From Planctomycetota bacterium (GTDB lineage Bacteria; Planctomycetota; UBA1135; JADKAF01), in NCBI GenBank assembly GCA_016719295.1, contig JADKAF010000001.1, positions 5,394,001 to 5,458,000 on the forward strand: 64,000 nt of DNA, given 5' to 3'. Of the stretch, positions 53,328 to 61,498 are shown one piece after another (positions within the stretch are counted from its first letter, which is position 1; every line of letters begins with the position of its first letter). The notes beneath the pieces are model-generated. The model was not told the DNA's origin, did not search any database, and saw nothing but the letters and a program-made list of their open reading frames with translations. Both the position numbers and the translations under genes were made by a program.

Positions 53328-53366
53328 CGGAGGCGCTCCGGTTTTCGTGTAACGGAAGCGCTCCGG
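53328..53366. promoter_or_regulatory. Paired direct repeats upstream of a secreted hydrolase gene
   Basis: CGGAGGCGCTCCGG (53328-53341) and CGGAAGCGCTCCGG (53353-53366) match at 13 of 14 bases and are spaced 25 bp start to start. The second ends 16 nt before ATG 53383. Each half is nearly palindromic. This could be an operator, but chance in GC-rich DNA is possible. Confidence 0.3.
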
Positions 53367-53382
53367 CCGCACTGCTCCGAAC

Positions 53383-55473
53383 ATGCGCCACTTGCTCCCG
53401 ATCCTCGTCGCCGCCATGACCGTGCCTGCGCTCCCCGCGCAAGACCTGCGCGAGCTCGTCTCGCCCACGCGCCAATACTTCTTCGAGTTGGCGGACGAAG
53501 CTGGCATCGCCGCGTGGATCCAGAGCGGCCATCGAGTCGCCGATGTCGAGGTGCTCTCCGCGAGCCCTCTGCGCTTCTCCGTCACCTTCATCGAAGAGAC
53601 GGGACCCTATGTCGAGTTCGATTGGTTCTATCCCAACCTCGACGCCACCGGTCTGACCAACGCGTTGAACTTCCACAACGCACGCCTGATCGACTTGGAG
53701 CCCTATGAACAGAACGGTCAGCTGCGCTTCGCCGCCGTGATGATCGCCAACATCGGCGCGCAATCAGCACCCTGGTCCTACCTCTTCCAGACGACGACGA
53801 GCGGGATCCAGAACCACTTGAACGCGAACTTCCAGGACCGACCCTGGGACATCGACTCGTACTCCTTCGGCGGCACGACCTACTACTCCGCGATCTTCAT
53901 CCGCAGCACCGGCGTCTGGAGTCGCTCCTGGAGCTGGTGGGTGAACGTGCCGCTCGCGTTCCTCGAGCAGCAGAACGCGCAGTTCGGGAATCGCCCGCTC
54001 GACCTGGAGCGGAGAGAAAACGGCAACTACGACGCGATCCTGATCCAGGATCCCGCGCCTGCGCCGCGCTGGGAGATGCGCATCGGCGTCACGGCTGGCG
54101 AGGTGATCCCGTTCCTCTTTCAGCGCGCGGTGCGCCTAACCGACCTCGACGGCTATCTCGTCAACGGGCAACGCCGCTACGACCTGGTGGGGATCGCGAA
54201 TCTGGACCCGCGCTCGGCGGCGGTCTTCGAGCAAGCGCGCCCGCTCAGCGACGGCATGCTCGGCTTCTTCCTGAAGCGCATCGGTGGGGCCGAGCTCGCC
54301 TACCTGAACCGCGGCGTCGCCTTCGAGCCCGCCAGCGCGCTGAAGGTCCTACATCACCTGCACGCGATGCGCCAAGTCCAGTTCGGCGTGGTAAGCCTCG
54401 CTACACCCCTCAACGTGTACTCCGGCTATAGCGGCACCTGTCCGCAGGATACCGGTCCGGCGCTGTTTCCGCTCACCAACGTGTTGCGAGGCATGATGGA
54501 GGCCAGCGACAACGCTCGCACGCAGGCCGTGACCGCATACTTCGGTGGCAACGCGATCCAGAGCACGGCGCTCGCGGTGGGCATGACCTCGACGGCGCTC
54601 AACCACCGCATCGGCTGCGCGGGCGAGGCGCTCAGCAACCCCAACCGCACGACGCTCGCCGATCTCGGACTCCTCCACGAAGCCGTCGCGACGGGGTGGC
54701 TCGGCAGCCAGCGCGAGGCGTTCTACGAGCACATGAACGAGTCCCTGCTCACCTGCGGTGTGGAGGGGGTCATCGACGCCGAAGGCGCGGCCTTGGGCCT
54801 TACTCCAGGCCAGATCGCGAGCTTCAAGTCCGCGATGCGATACGTTGCGAAGGATGGGTACTACTACTTGATCGACGGCGCCGGGACGCACATGTACACC
54901 TGCAGCTTCGGCTACCTGCGCGTGCCGCGCCTCTCGGGTAGCTCGCTGCAGTTCGACGAGCTGGTCGTCGGTGCTTTCGTGGACAACGGATCGAATCCGA
55001 ACACGGTGGACCTCGCGCGCAACCGAGCCGTTCAGGAGCTTCTCCGCCCCGAGCTGCGCGCGGGTTTGCAGACCTTCGACGTCGACGGCGGCGCCTTCGC
55101 CTTCGGCACGAGCTGCAACCTCTTCCTCTGGACCCTCGGCGCGCCGCGGCTGGGCTCGACGATGCAAGTCGCTCTCGGCACCACGCCCTCGACGCCGGTC
55201 CTGCTCTCCATCGGCTTCTCGAATGCGAGCTGGCTTGGGATCCCCTTGCCGCTTTCCCTCGCGCCCTTCGGCTCCCAGCCCGGGTGCGCGGTGCTGTGCA
55301 GCGTCGATACAACCCTCGCGGGCGCCTCGAGCGGCACCGGTCAGGCGCAGATCCCGATCGCTCATCCGAACGACTTCGCGTTCCTCGGGCTCCAGTACTA
55401 CGCGCAGTACTACGCGCTGGAGCAGCCGCGGTTCCGCTCGTCGAACGGCTTGCGGGTCGTGATCGGGCTCTGA
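53383..55473 (+). CDS. Secreted SxxK serine hydrolase with N-terminal tandem repeats
   Basis: 696 aa with a signal peptide ending ALPAQ. Residues about 75-295 hold four tandem ~45-residue repeats, each with a Trp/Arg start and a final Tyr-(D/A)-(A/L)-(I/V) strand (QLRFAAVMIANIG, TYYSAIFIRSTG, NYDAILIQDPAP, RYDLVGIANLDP). These resemble bacterial tandem repeat domain 1 of polyglycine-hydrolase-like proteins. Residues about 300-560 have a class A beta-lactamase-like pattern: Ser318-x-x-Lys321 and Ser375-Asp376-Asn377. The last ~115 residues are the recurring module. It is probably an extracellular peptidase, esterase or amidase; true beta-lactamase activity is less likely given the architecture. 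Confidence 0.8.
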   Translation: MRHLLPILVAAMTVPALPAQDLRELVSPTRQYFFELADEAGIAAWIQSGHRVADVEVLSASPLRFSVTFIEETGPYVEFDWFYPNLDATGLTNALNFHNARLIDLEPYEQNGQLRFAAVMIANIGAQSAPWSYLFQTTTSGIQNHLNANFQDRPWDIDSYSFGGTTYYSAIFIRSTGVWSRSWSWWVNVPLAFLEQQNAQFGNRPLDLERRENGNYDAILIQDPAPAPRWEMRIGVTAGEVIPFLFQRAVRLTDLDGYLVNGQRRYDLVGIANLDPRSAAVFEQARPLSDGMLGFFLKRIGGAELAYLNRGVAFEPASALKVLHHLHAMRQVQFGVVSLATPLNVYSGYSGTCPQDTGPALFPLTNVLRGMMEASDNARTQAVTAYFGGNAIQSTALAVGMTSTALNHRIGCAGEALSNPNRTTLADLGLLHEAVATGWLGSQREAFYEHMNESLLTCGVEGVIDAEGAALGLTPGQIASFKSAMRYVAKDGYYYLIDGAGTHMYTCSFGYLRVPRLSGSSLQFDELVVGAFVDNGSNPNTVDLARNRAVQELLRPELRAGLQTFDVDGGAFAFGTSCNLFLWTLGAPRLGSTMQVALGTTPSTPVLLSIGFSNASWLGIPLPLSLAPFGSQPGCAVLCSVDTTLAGASSGTGQAQIPIAHPNDFAFLGLQYYAQYYALEQPRFRSSNGLRVVIGL

Positions 55474-55711
55474 GCGCGGCGGCCGCGGGCGGGCCCTGGC
55501 CGGAGCGGGCGGCCGAGCGCGCGAGAAGCGCGTGGGGGGAGGTGCCCGCGGCTCTTGGCAGACCCGTGTCGGCTCCGCCCCAGATCAAGCGCGGGGCTCT
55601 GTTGGCCCTTCCGCGTCCGGCCCGGCGCGCGCTCCGGAAGCCCCGTTGGGACGTGGGCGCAGAGAAGTGTCTCTACTGTCCCGGCCGATCGTAGCGCACC
55701 ATACGCGGACC

Positions 55712-56305
55712 ATGACCCGCCCGCTGCTCCTCCGCTACGAAGCTTCCGTCGTCGACGTCGAGGCCCTCCCTGCTTCGCACGCCGAGGTCGCGTTCATCGG
55801 CCGCTCGAACGTCGGCAAGTCGTCGCTGCTGAACGCGCTCGCGGGCGAGGAGCAGCTCGCGCGCGTCTCGAGCAAGCCGGGGCGCACGCAGGTGCTGACC
55901 TGCTTCCGCGTCGAGGACACGGGCGCCACGCTGATCGATTGCCCCGGCTTCGGCTACGCGAAGGTCTCGAAGGAGCAGCGCGCGGGGTTCGCGGCGATGG
56001 TCGAGCGCTATCTGCTGGAGCGCGAGGTGCTGCGCTGCGCGCTGCTGCTCGTCGATGGCGAGGTGGGGCCCACCGACTCCGATCTCGGCATGCTGGAGTG
56101 GCTGCGCGAGAACCAGCGCACGCACCTCGTCGTCGCGACGAAGCTCGACAAGCTGAAGCGCTCGCAGCGCGCGAAGCGCCAGAAGGAGCTCGCCGCGAGC
56201 TGTGGCCTTGGCCTGGAGGAGATCGCCTGGGTGAGCTCGAGCGAGCACCTGGGCATCCCCGCGCTGCGCGAGCGCGTGCGCGCCTACCTCAAGCTCCGCG
56301 GTTGA
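55712..56305 (+). CDS. engB: Ribosome biogenesis GTPase EngB (YihA/YsxC)
   Basis: ATG 55712 gives 197 aa. G1 GRSNVGKSS (30-38), G2 Thr in KPGRTQ, G3 DCPGFGYA (from 76), G4 TKLDK (143-147) and G5 VSSSE are all present. EngB binds GTP and assists large-subunit ribosome assembly; it is usually essential. The 238 bp upstream hold no recognisable gene. Its 3' end overlaps the convergent truncated haemoglobin gene by 17 nt. Confidence 0.95.
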   Translation: MTRPLLLRYEASVVDVEALPASHAEVAFIGRSNVGKSSLLNALAGEEQLARVSSKPGRTQVLTCFRVEDTGATLIDCPGFGYAKVSKEQRAGFAAMVERYLLEREVLRCALLLVDGEVGPTDSDLGMLEWLRENQRTHLVVATKLDKLKRSQRAKRQKELAASCGLGLEEIAWVSSSEHLGIPALRERVRAYLKLRG

Positions 56306-56672
56306 TGAGGAAGGTCGCGATGCCGCCGAGGAAGCGCTCGAGGTAGCCGCGCAGATCCTCGCGGATCCCGAGCTCTTCGATCGAGGCGAGCATGAGCTCC
56401 AACCAGCGATCGCGCGCGGCGGTGTCGATCGCGAAGGGCGCGTGGCGCGCGCGAAGACGCGGATGCCCGCGCTCGGCGAGGTAGTCCGTCGGCCCTCCGA
56501 AGCGGTAGATGAGGAAGGCGCGCAGGCGGTGCTCCGCGCCGGCGAGATCGTCCGGCGGATACATCGGGCCCAGGATCGGATCCGTGGGCACGCGGCGGTA
56601 GAACCCGCGCACCATGGCGGCGATCGTCTCCTCGCCGAGGAGCTGGTAGATGGGGAGCTCGGCTTCGGTCAC
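56289..56672 (-). CDS. Group II truncated haemoglobin
   Basis: 127 aa, typical 2-on-2 globin length. Tyr25 (B10, in GFYRRV), the GAEHRLRAFLIYRFGGPTDY segment, proximal His77 (RGHPRLRARHAPF) and Trp90 (G8) identify the GlbO/YjbI-type group II. It binds O2 or NO at a haem and may help in oxygen or NO handling. Convergent with engB and overlapping it by 17 nt. Confidence 0.93.
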   Translation of the reverse strand: MTEAELPIYQLLGEETIAAMVRGFYRRVPTDPILGPMYPPDDLAGAEHRLRAFLIYRFGGPTDYLAERGHPRLRARHAPFAIDTAARDRWLELMLASIEELGIREDLRGYLERFLGGIATFLINRGA

Positions 56673-56714
56673 GCGCGGCAGTTTCGTTTCCGGGCGCGCG
56701 AACGCAAGCCTCCT

Positions 56715-56798
56715 CCGTCGATCAGTTCGGGGTCAGACCCCTTCTTGATCGATGAGGTCATCGATCAAGAAGGGGTCTGACCCCTATCTGATCGACGG
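56715..56798. repeat. 84-bp inverted repeat, family C
   Basis: 41-nt arms 56715-56755 and 56758-56798 with two mismatches and a 2-nt centre. Each arm contains the palindrome GGGGTCAGACCCC or its partner GGGGTCTGACCCC, plus TTCTTGATCGATGA. It lies 42 nt upstream of the trHb start and contains the stop codon of the MFS gene. Confidence 0.93.
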
Positions 56799-57962
56799 GA
56801 TGCGGTGGGCGAGGGGGAGTGCGAGGAGCGCTGCGAGGGCGCCGAGGCCGAAGGCGGCCGAGGGCGAGAGGCTCTGCCAGGCCCAGCCGAAGCTCGCGCC
56901 CGAGGCGAGCAGGGCCCCGGCGCCGACCAGGTGGAAGACGCCGAAGGCTGTGCCGCGGAGCGGGAGCGGCGCGAGCTGCGCGATCCACGCGGCGAGCACG
57001 CCTTGGCTGAGCCCGAGGTGGAGGCCGTAGAGCGCGACCCCCAGCGCGAAGAGCAGGAGCTCGTCGGCGAGCGCGTGGCAGAGATGCGCCGCGGCGAGCG
57101 CGACGAGGCTCGCGAGCAGCGCGCCGCGCTTCGCGCCGCGATCGAAGAGGACACCCGCGGGGTAGGCCGCGAGCGCGTAGACGAGCGACATCTCGACGAG
57201 GAAGAGCGGCGCCAGCGTGCCGCTCGCTCCGAGCTCGCCCGCGCGCAGCAGCAGGAACGCCTCCGTCGAGCGCGCGAAGTGGAGCAGCGCGCCGAGGAGC
57301 ACGACGGGCCCGATGGTGCGGCGCAGCACGCGCAGGTTCTCGCGCGTCGGCGCGAAGGGGCCCTTCGCGGCGCGTGCGCGTCGCTCGCTCGGCTCGCGCA
57401 GAGCGAAGACGAGCAATGCGACGGCGAAGAGCCCGGGGATGCACGCGACCCAAAGGGCGGCTCGCGCGTCGCCGCCTAACGCGAGCATGAGCAGCAGCGC
57501 CAGCAACGGACCGAGCACCGCGCCGATCGTGTCGAGCGCTTGGCGCAGGCCATACGCGGCGCCGCGCTGCGCTTCCTTGGTCGCATCGGCGAGCAACGCG
57601 TCGCGCGGCGCGCCGCGGATCCCCTTGCCGACGCGATCGAGCACGCGCGCGCCGGCGACGAGCGCTACGGTGCTCGCGAGTGGAAAGAGCGGCTTCGCCA
57701 GCGTCGAGAGTCCGTAGCCGCAGACGATGAGCGGCTTCCGCTTGCCGAGGGCGTCGCTCAGCGTGCCGGCGAAGACCTTGAGCGAGAGCGCGGTCGCCTC
57801 GGCGAGCCCTTCGATCCAGCCCAAGAGCAGCGGCGAGGCGCCGAGCGTGCCGACGAGATAGAGCGGCAGGAGGCTGTGCGCGAGCTCGCTGCCGAGGTCG
57901 GTGGCGAGGCTGACGAAGCCGAGGATCCAGACGGTGCGGGGGAGGGAAGGGCGATGGCGCAT
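56784..57962 (-). CDS. MFS transporter
   Basis: 392 aa with 12 predicted helices. The cytoplasmic loop 2-3 motif is FAGTLSDALGKRKPLIVCGY, and VLDRVGKGIRGAPRDALLAD is typical of a bacterial MFS group annotated as drug or unknown transporters. Substrate unknown. The start ATG lies in the 3' arm of a 10-bp hairpin, and the stop codon (TAG after IPSIR) lies within the family C palindrome. Confidence 0.88.
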   Translation of the reverse strand: MRHRPSLPRTVWILGFVSLATDLGSELAHSLLPLYLVGTLGASPLLLGWIEGLAEATALSLKVFAGTLSDALGKRKPLIVCGYGLSTLAKPLFPLASTVALVAGARVLDRVGKGIRGAPRDALLADATKEAQRGAAYGLRQALDTIGAVLGPLLALLLMLALGGDARAALWVACIPGLFAVALLVFALREPSERRARAAKGPFAPTRENLRVLRRTIGPVVLLGALLHFARSTEAFLLLRAGELGASGTLAPLFLVEMSLVYALAAYPAGVLFDRGAKRGALLASLVALAAAHLCHALADELLLFALGVALYGLHLGLSQGVLAAWIAQLAPLPLRGTAFGVFHLVGAGALLASGASFGWAWQSLSPSAAFGLGALAALLALPLAHRIPSIR

Positions 57963-57978
57963 GGCAGAGCCATGCGCC
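57956..57978 (-). terminator. Hairpin that includes the MFS start codon
   Basis: A perfect 10-bp stem (GGCGCATGGC / GCCATGCGCC) with a 3-nt loop. On the minus strand it lies about 54 nt after the stop of the PKD/LamG gene and its second arm contains the ATG of the MFS gene. It may terminate the upstream transcript, sequester the start codon, or both. Confidence 0.45.
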
Positions 57979-58031
57979 TTCCTAGCGCCGCGAGGCGCGC
58001 AAGGCCAGCGCGAGGTCGCGCTCGCCGATGC

Positions 58032-60083
58032 TCAGCGGATCCCGATGTCGAGCGCCGGAGAGAGGCCGATCGAGGAGCCGAGCACGACCCACTGCGCGTA
58101 CGCGTGCGCGCCGATCAGCAGCGGATCGGGCGCGATCGGCGCCGGGAAGGACGCCGAGCCGAGCGGTGCGGCGACGGCGAAGCTGAGATCGGGGAACGGC
58201 GAGAGCACGCAGCCCGGGCCGAAGGTCGAGGAGAGGTCGAGAGGGAAGAGGCCGAAGACGTGCGTGGTGAAGCCCACGACGAGTGAGGCGCTCGCGCCTG
58301 CGCCCGCGCCGCCGAGCTGGATCGCGTAGCTCGCGTTGCCGAGCTCCGGTGCGCTGTTGCCGTTGATGAGCGGCACGCTGCTGCCCGTCGTGCAGCCTTG
58401 ATCGTAGAGCGCATGAGCAGCGTTCTCGAGCAAGAAGGGCGCGAGCGGAGCGCGAGTGGGAAAGGTGACGAGCCGTGCATAGAGCCGCACGTCGTCGAGC
58501 TCGTAGCTGCTGGTGAACGGCACCGTGGTGGCCGGGCCGCCACCGCCGATCTTCAGCGTCGCGCAATCGCGCAACCGGAAGGAGCCGGGAGCGACGCTCA
58601 CCGAGTTCCGCGGAGCTCCATTGATGCGCCACTCGGCGGTGCCGGCCGCGTCGTCGACCAGCAGCGCGAAGTGCGTCCAGACTCCAGCCGGGCTGTCGGC
58701 GCCCGAGAGCGACGAGATCGAGCCGCCGAAGGTGCGCGAGAAGACCATCGCCGCGCCGTGGGTCCCGCCCGTCTCGATGAGGGCGTCGCTTCCGAAGGAG
58801 AACGCGCGCATCTCGCCGGGCCCATGAGCACCGCTTCGGCGCTGCCACCAAGCGAGGGTCCACTGGCGCGGCATCTCGAGGGCCCAGGTGGTATCGACGA
58901 CTTGGTTCGTCGGCGTGATCCGGTCTGCCGCGAGGCAGCCGAAGCCGGGCTCGTTGCCGTGGAACGCAGGGCGCTGCGGATCGGCTTGCCAGGTCGCGAC
59001 TGGCAGCGTTCCGTTGCTCGGTGCGAGCGTCGTGCTCGCGGCATTGAAGACGCGTGTGCCACGCACCTCGTTGAAGTGGTACTCGAGGACCTCCGCCGTC
59101 GCGGTGTTCGTGGTTGGCGGGGCGTGGACGACGATCGCGTCACGGACGAGCCGATCATCGGAGCCGCCGTTGCCGTCGAGGATGCGCAAGCGCACCGAGT
59201 AGGTCCCCGGCGCCGTGTAGGTGAAGCTCGGGAAGGCTGCGGTCGAGTCGACGACCCCGTCGTCCTGGAAGTCCCAAGCGTAGCTCGCGATACCGCTCGG
59301 ATGCGTAGTGAACGAGCGATCGGTGAACTGCACGGTGAGCGGACCGAAGCCGCGGAGCGGCGCCGCATCGAACTCCGCGTTCGCTCCCGTGAACGGCTCG
59401 TACTCGATGCGGACGATCGGTACGTAGTCGTTCACGGAGGTGAGGTGGAAGAACGGTGCCACCGGATTGGTGCGGTGCAGATAGGCGTTGCCGCCCACCG
59501 TACCTGGGGAGCCGCTGTGCGCATCCACGTTGAAGAGCGTGGGATTCGGAGCGCCCCCGCGACTCCTTGTTCGCAGCTCGATCACGAAGTCGCGGCCGAG
59601 GCTCGGGTCGTAGACGTAGCCCGTCGGCGAAGAGAAGACCAGCGCCCAAGGACGCACGCCGGGCTGATTGAAGCTGCCGTTCGGCACCGTGAGATCGCCG
59701 GAGAAGAGCGCGTCGGGCAGGCTTGCGGTGTTGTCCTCGAAGGCGCGCAGATAGGCGTTGCTGCGGTAGTTGCTGGTCGAGCTCGAGAGCGCGATGGAGA
59801 AGTCGAGGTAGGTGTCCGGTCCCCAGCTCGTGGTGCTCGAGATCGGCCGCATCGAGATCGATCGGATGCGGATGGGTTGCGTCGCGGCGAACTGCGCGGA
59901 GTCGTAGACCCAGTGATGGAGCTGCCGGTTCGCGCTGAGGAAGGGCTCTAGGAAGCCGCTGTTCCCGGGCGTGCTGTCGAAGCCGGCCGGCAGGGTCTGC
60001 TGCTGGAGCTGCGCGTGCAGGGGGAGCGCGGAGAGGAGGCCGAGGAAGGCGCCGCGGACCGGGAGGGAGAAGGCGGGGGGCAT
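58032..60083 (-). CDS. Secreted protein with PKD and LamG-like domains
   Basis: The start at 60083 gives 683 aa with a signal peptide ending PLHAQ. Residues about 25-210 form a beta-rich domain (QPIRIRSISMRPISSTTSWG). Residues about 215-300 are a PKD domain (GFGPLTVQFTDRSFTTHPSG, then YAWDFQDDGVVDSTAAFPSF and GTYSVRLRILDGNGG). Residues about 320-540 are concanavalin/LamG-like (WTLAWWQRRSGAHGPGEMRA; VWTHFALLVDDAAGTAEWRI). The last ~110 residues are the recurring module. A surface or extracellular carbohydrate-binding role is plausible; no catalytic domain. Confidence 0.85.
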   Translation of the reverse strand: MPPAFSLPVRGAFLGLLSALPLHAQLQQQTLPAGFDSTPGNSGFLEPFLSANRQLHHWVYDSAQFAATQPIRIRSISMRPISSTTSWGPDTYLDFSIALSSSTSNYRSNAYLRAFEDNTASLPDALFSGDLTVPNGSFNQPGVRPWALVFSSPTGYVYDPSLGRDFVIELRTRSRGGAPNPTLFNVDAHSGSPGTVGGNAYLHRTNPVAPFFHLTSVNDYVPIVRIEYEPFTGANAEFDAAPLRGFGPLTVQFTDRSFTTHPSGIASYAWDFQDDGVVDSTAAFPSFTYTAPGTYSVRLRILDGNGGSDDRLVRDAIVVHAPPTTNTATAEVLEYHFNEVRGTRVFNAASTTLAPSNGTLPVATWQADPQRPAFHGNEPGFGCLAADRITPTNQVVDTTWALEMPRQWTLAWWQRRSGAHGPGEMRAFSFGSDALIETGGTHGAAMVFSRTFGGSISSLSGADSPAGVWTHFALLVDDAAGTAEWRINGAPRNSVSVAPGSFRLRDCATLKIGGGGPATTVPFTSSYELDDVRLYARLVTFPTRAPLAPFLLENAAHALYDQGCTTGSSVPLINGNSAPELGNASYAIQLGGAGAGASASLVVGFTTHVFGLFPLDLSSTFGPGCVLSPFPDLSFAVAAPLGSASFPAPIAPDPLLIGAHAYAQWVVLGSSIGLSPALDIGIR

Positions 60084-60376
60084 GAGGCTCCGGGGGACGG
60101 GAGGAGTCGCTGCCGGAAGACGCGGAGCCTGCCGCTCGAGGGACAGGCAATTCGGGCGCGTGGCGTCGCGTCCTCGACCTCCGGTATGACGGAGCGATCC
60201 GCGTAGACATCCGGCAACCGGATGCCGAGGGCGCCCGAAGTGCAGCGGAATTGCACGTTCGCCGCCTACATAGGAACCGGGGCCGCGCGCGCGCGAAGAG
60301 GCTTCGTCGACGGCCTGGTAGCGCCTTCGTGCTAGCTTCGGGCCCATCCCGCTCGTCGCCTCCCTCGGAGCCGCGC

Positions 60377-61379
60377 ATGAACCGCCGAACTCGCTGCCTC
60401 CTCTTCGCGCTGACCTGCGCGGCCCCCTCTCTCCGCGCAGACCACGTTCCACCTGGCCGCCGTGGACAGCGTTTCCCTCTCGCGCAACGCACCGCGGGTC
60501 TTCACCGACAACCGCATGCGCGCCTACAACAACCCGTCCGCCTCGGTCCTCGATGCGCATGGCGTTTGGAAGTTCGACACCAGCGGGCTGCCGCCGATCA
60601 CGGGCCTCGTCTCGATCCGCTTGACGCTCGCGATGGAGAACGCCTTCAACAGCCCGTTCGGCAGCCCGATCGTGAACTTGCACCACTCGCCCGACGACGC
60701 TTGGACGCGCGCCACGGCCACCGCGACCTCCGCGCTCCCCGGCGCGGTGGTGACGAGCAACGCGACGACCTTCGCGCATCCGCAGCACGTCTTCACGCTC
60801 GACCTGCAAGCGCACGACTTCCGCGTCGACCTCGCCGACGGGGCGATCACCCTCGTCGTCGACAACGTGAACAGCGCGTACAGCTATATCTACTTCTTCG
60901 GGCACACGGGCTTGCCCAGCGGGCCCAATGCCGATCTGGAGATCGTCGCTCACACCTGCCTCGGGCGCACGAGCGCGATCGGCGTCGGCGGGCAGGACTC
61001 CTCCGGCTTCAGGACCTCGCTCAGCGCGAGCGGCTGTCCCGATCGCCGCACCGCGCTCCGGCTCGATGTCGCCACGGGGGCGAGCGTCACCGCGCCCATC
61101 GCGCTCGAGTTCGGCCTCTCGAGCACGAATTGGCTCGGCGTCGCGCTGCCGCTCGATCTCGGCCTCTTCGGCGCGCCGGGGAACGCGATCCTCTGCGCGT
61201 GGAGCGAGGTGCTGATCGTGTTGCCCAATCCCGGCGGCGGCAACGGCCTCTCGATCCCGATCCCCGCGGGGCCGCAGCTCGGCGGGGCCACGGGCTATCT
61301 GCAAGCCGTGCTCCTCGATCCGCCGGCGAATGCGCTGGGGCTCGTGGCCACGAACGCGCTACAGATCGTCGTCGGCTGA
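60377..61379 (+). CDS. Secreted protein with an apparent frameshift in its signal peptide
   Basis: A signal peptide (NRRTRCLLFALTCA) starts at ATG 60377 in one frame. The mature part, open to 61379, is one frame over; its own frame has a stop (TGA 60411-60413) just upstream and no good start until 60462. Removing one C from the CCCCC run at 60423-60427 joins them as LTCAAPLSAQ-TTFHLAAV, a cleavage site like others here. The mature protein (about 315 aa) has a beta-rich N-terminal half (LDAHGVWKFDTSGLPPITGL; LHHSPDDAW) that may assist a lectin-like fold, then the recurring module (SSTNWLGVALPLDLGLFG). Either a sequencing error or a real disruption. Confidence 0.75.
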
Positions 61380-61381
61380 CC

Positions 61382-61422
61382 CACTGCACAGCTGAGGTGC
61401 CAGGGACCTTAGCTGTGCAGTG
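61382..61422. repeat. Inverted repeat family B, copy 5
   Basis: 20-nt arms (CACTGCACAGCTGAGGTGCC / GGGACCTTAGCTGTGCAGTG) around a central A, two mismatches, starting 2 nt after the preceding stop codon. The variable block AGCTGAGG pairs with CCTTAGCT on the other arm. Confidence 0.9.
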
Positions 61423-61498
61423 CGCGGGAAGAAGTCTCGGGAGGCGGCGTCTTCGCGCCCCATCTTCGTACATCGATACGCTCTTCTCGAGGCCCACC

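Noticed and set aside
53383..55473. Antibiotic-resistance beta-lactamase
   Set aside because: Although SxxK and SDN motifs are present, the repeat-rich N-terminus and secreted-module C-terminus do not fit a beta-lactamase, and no clear KTG motif was found.
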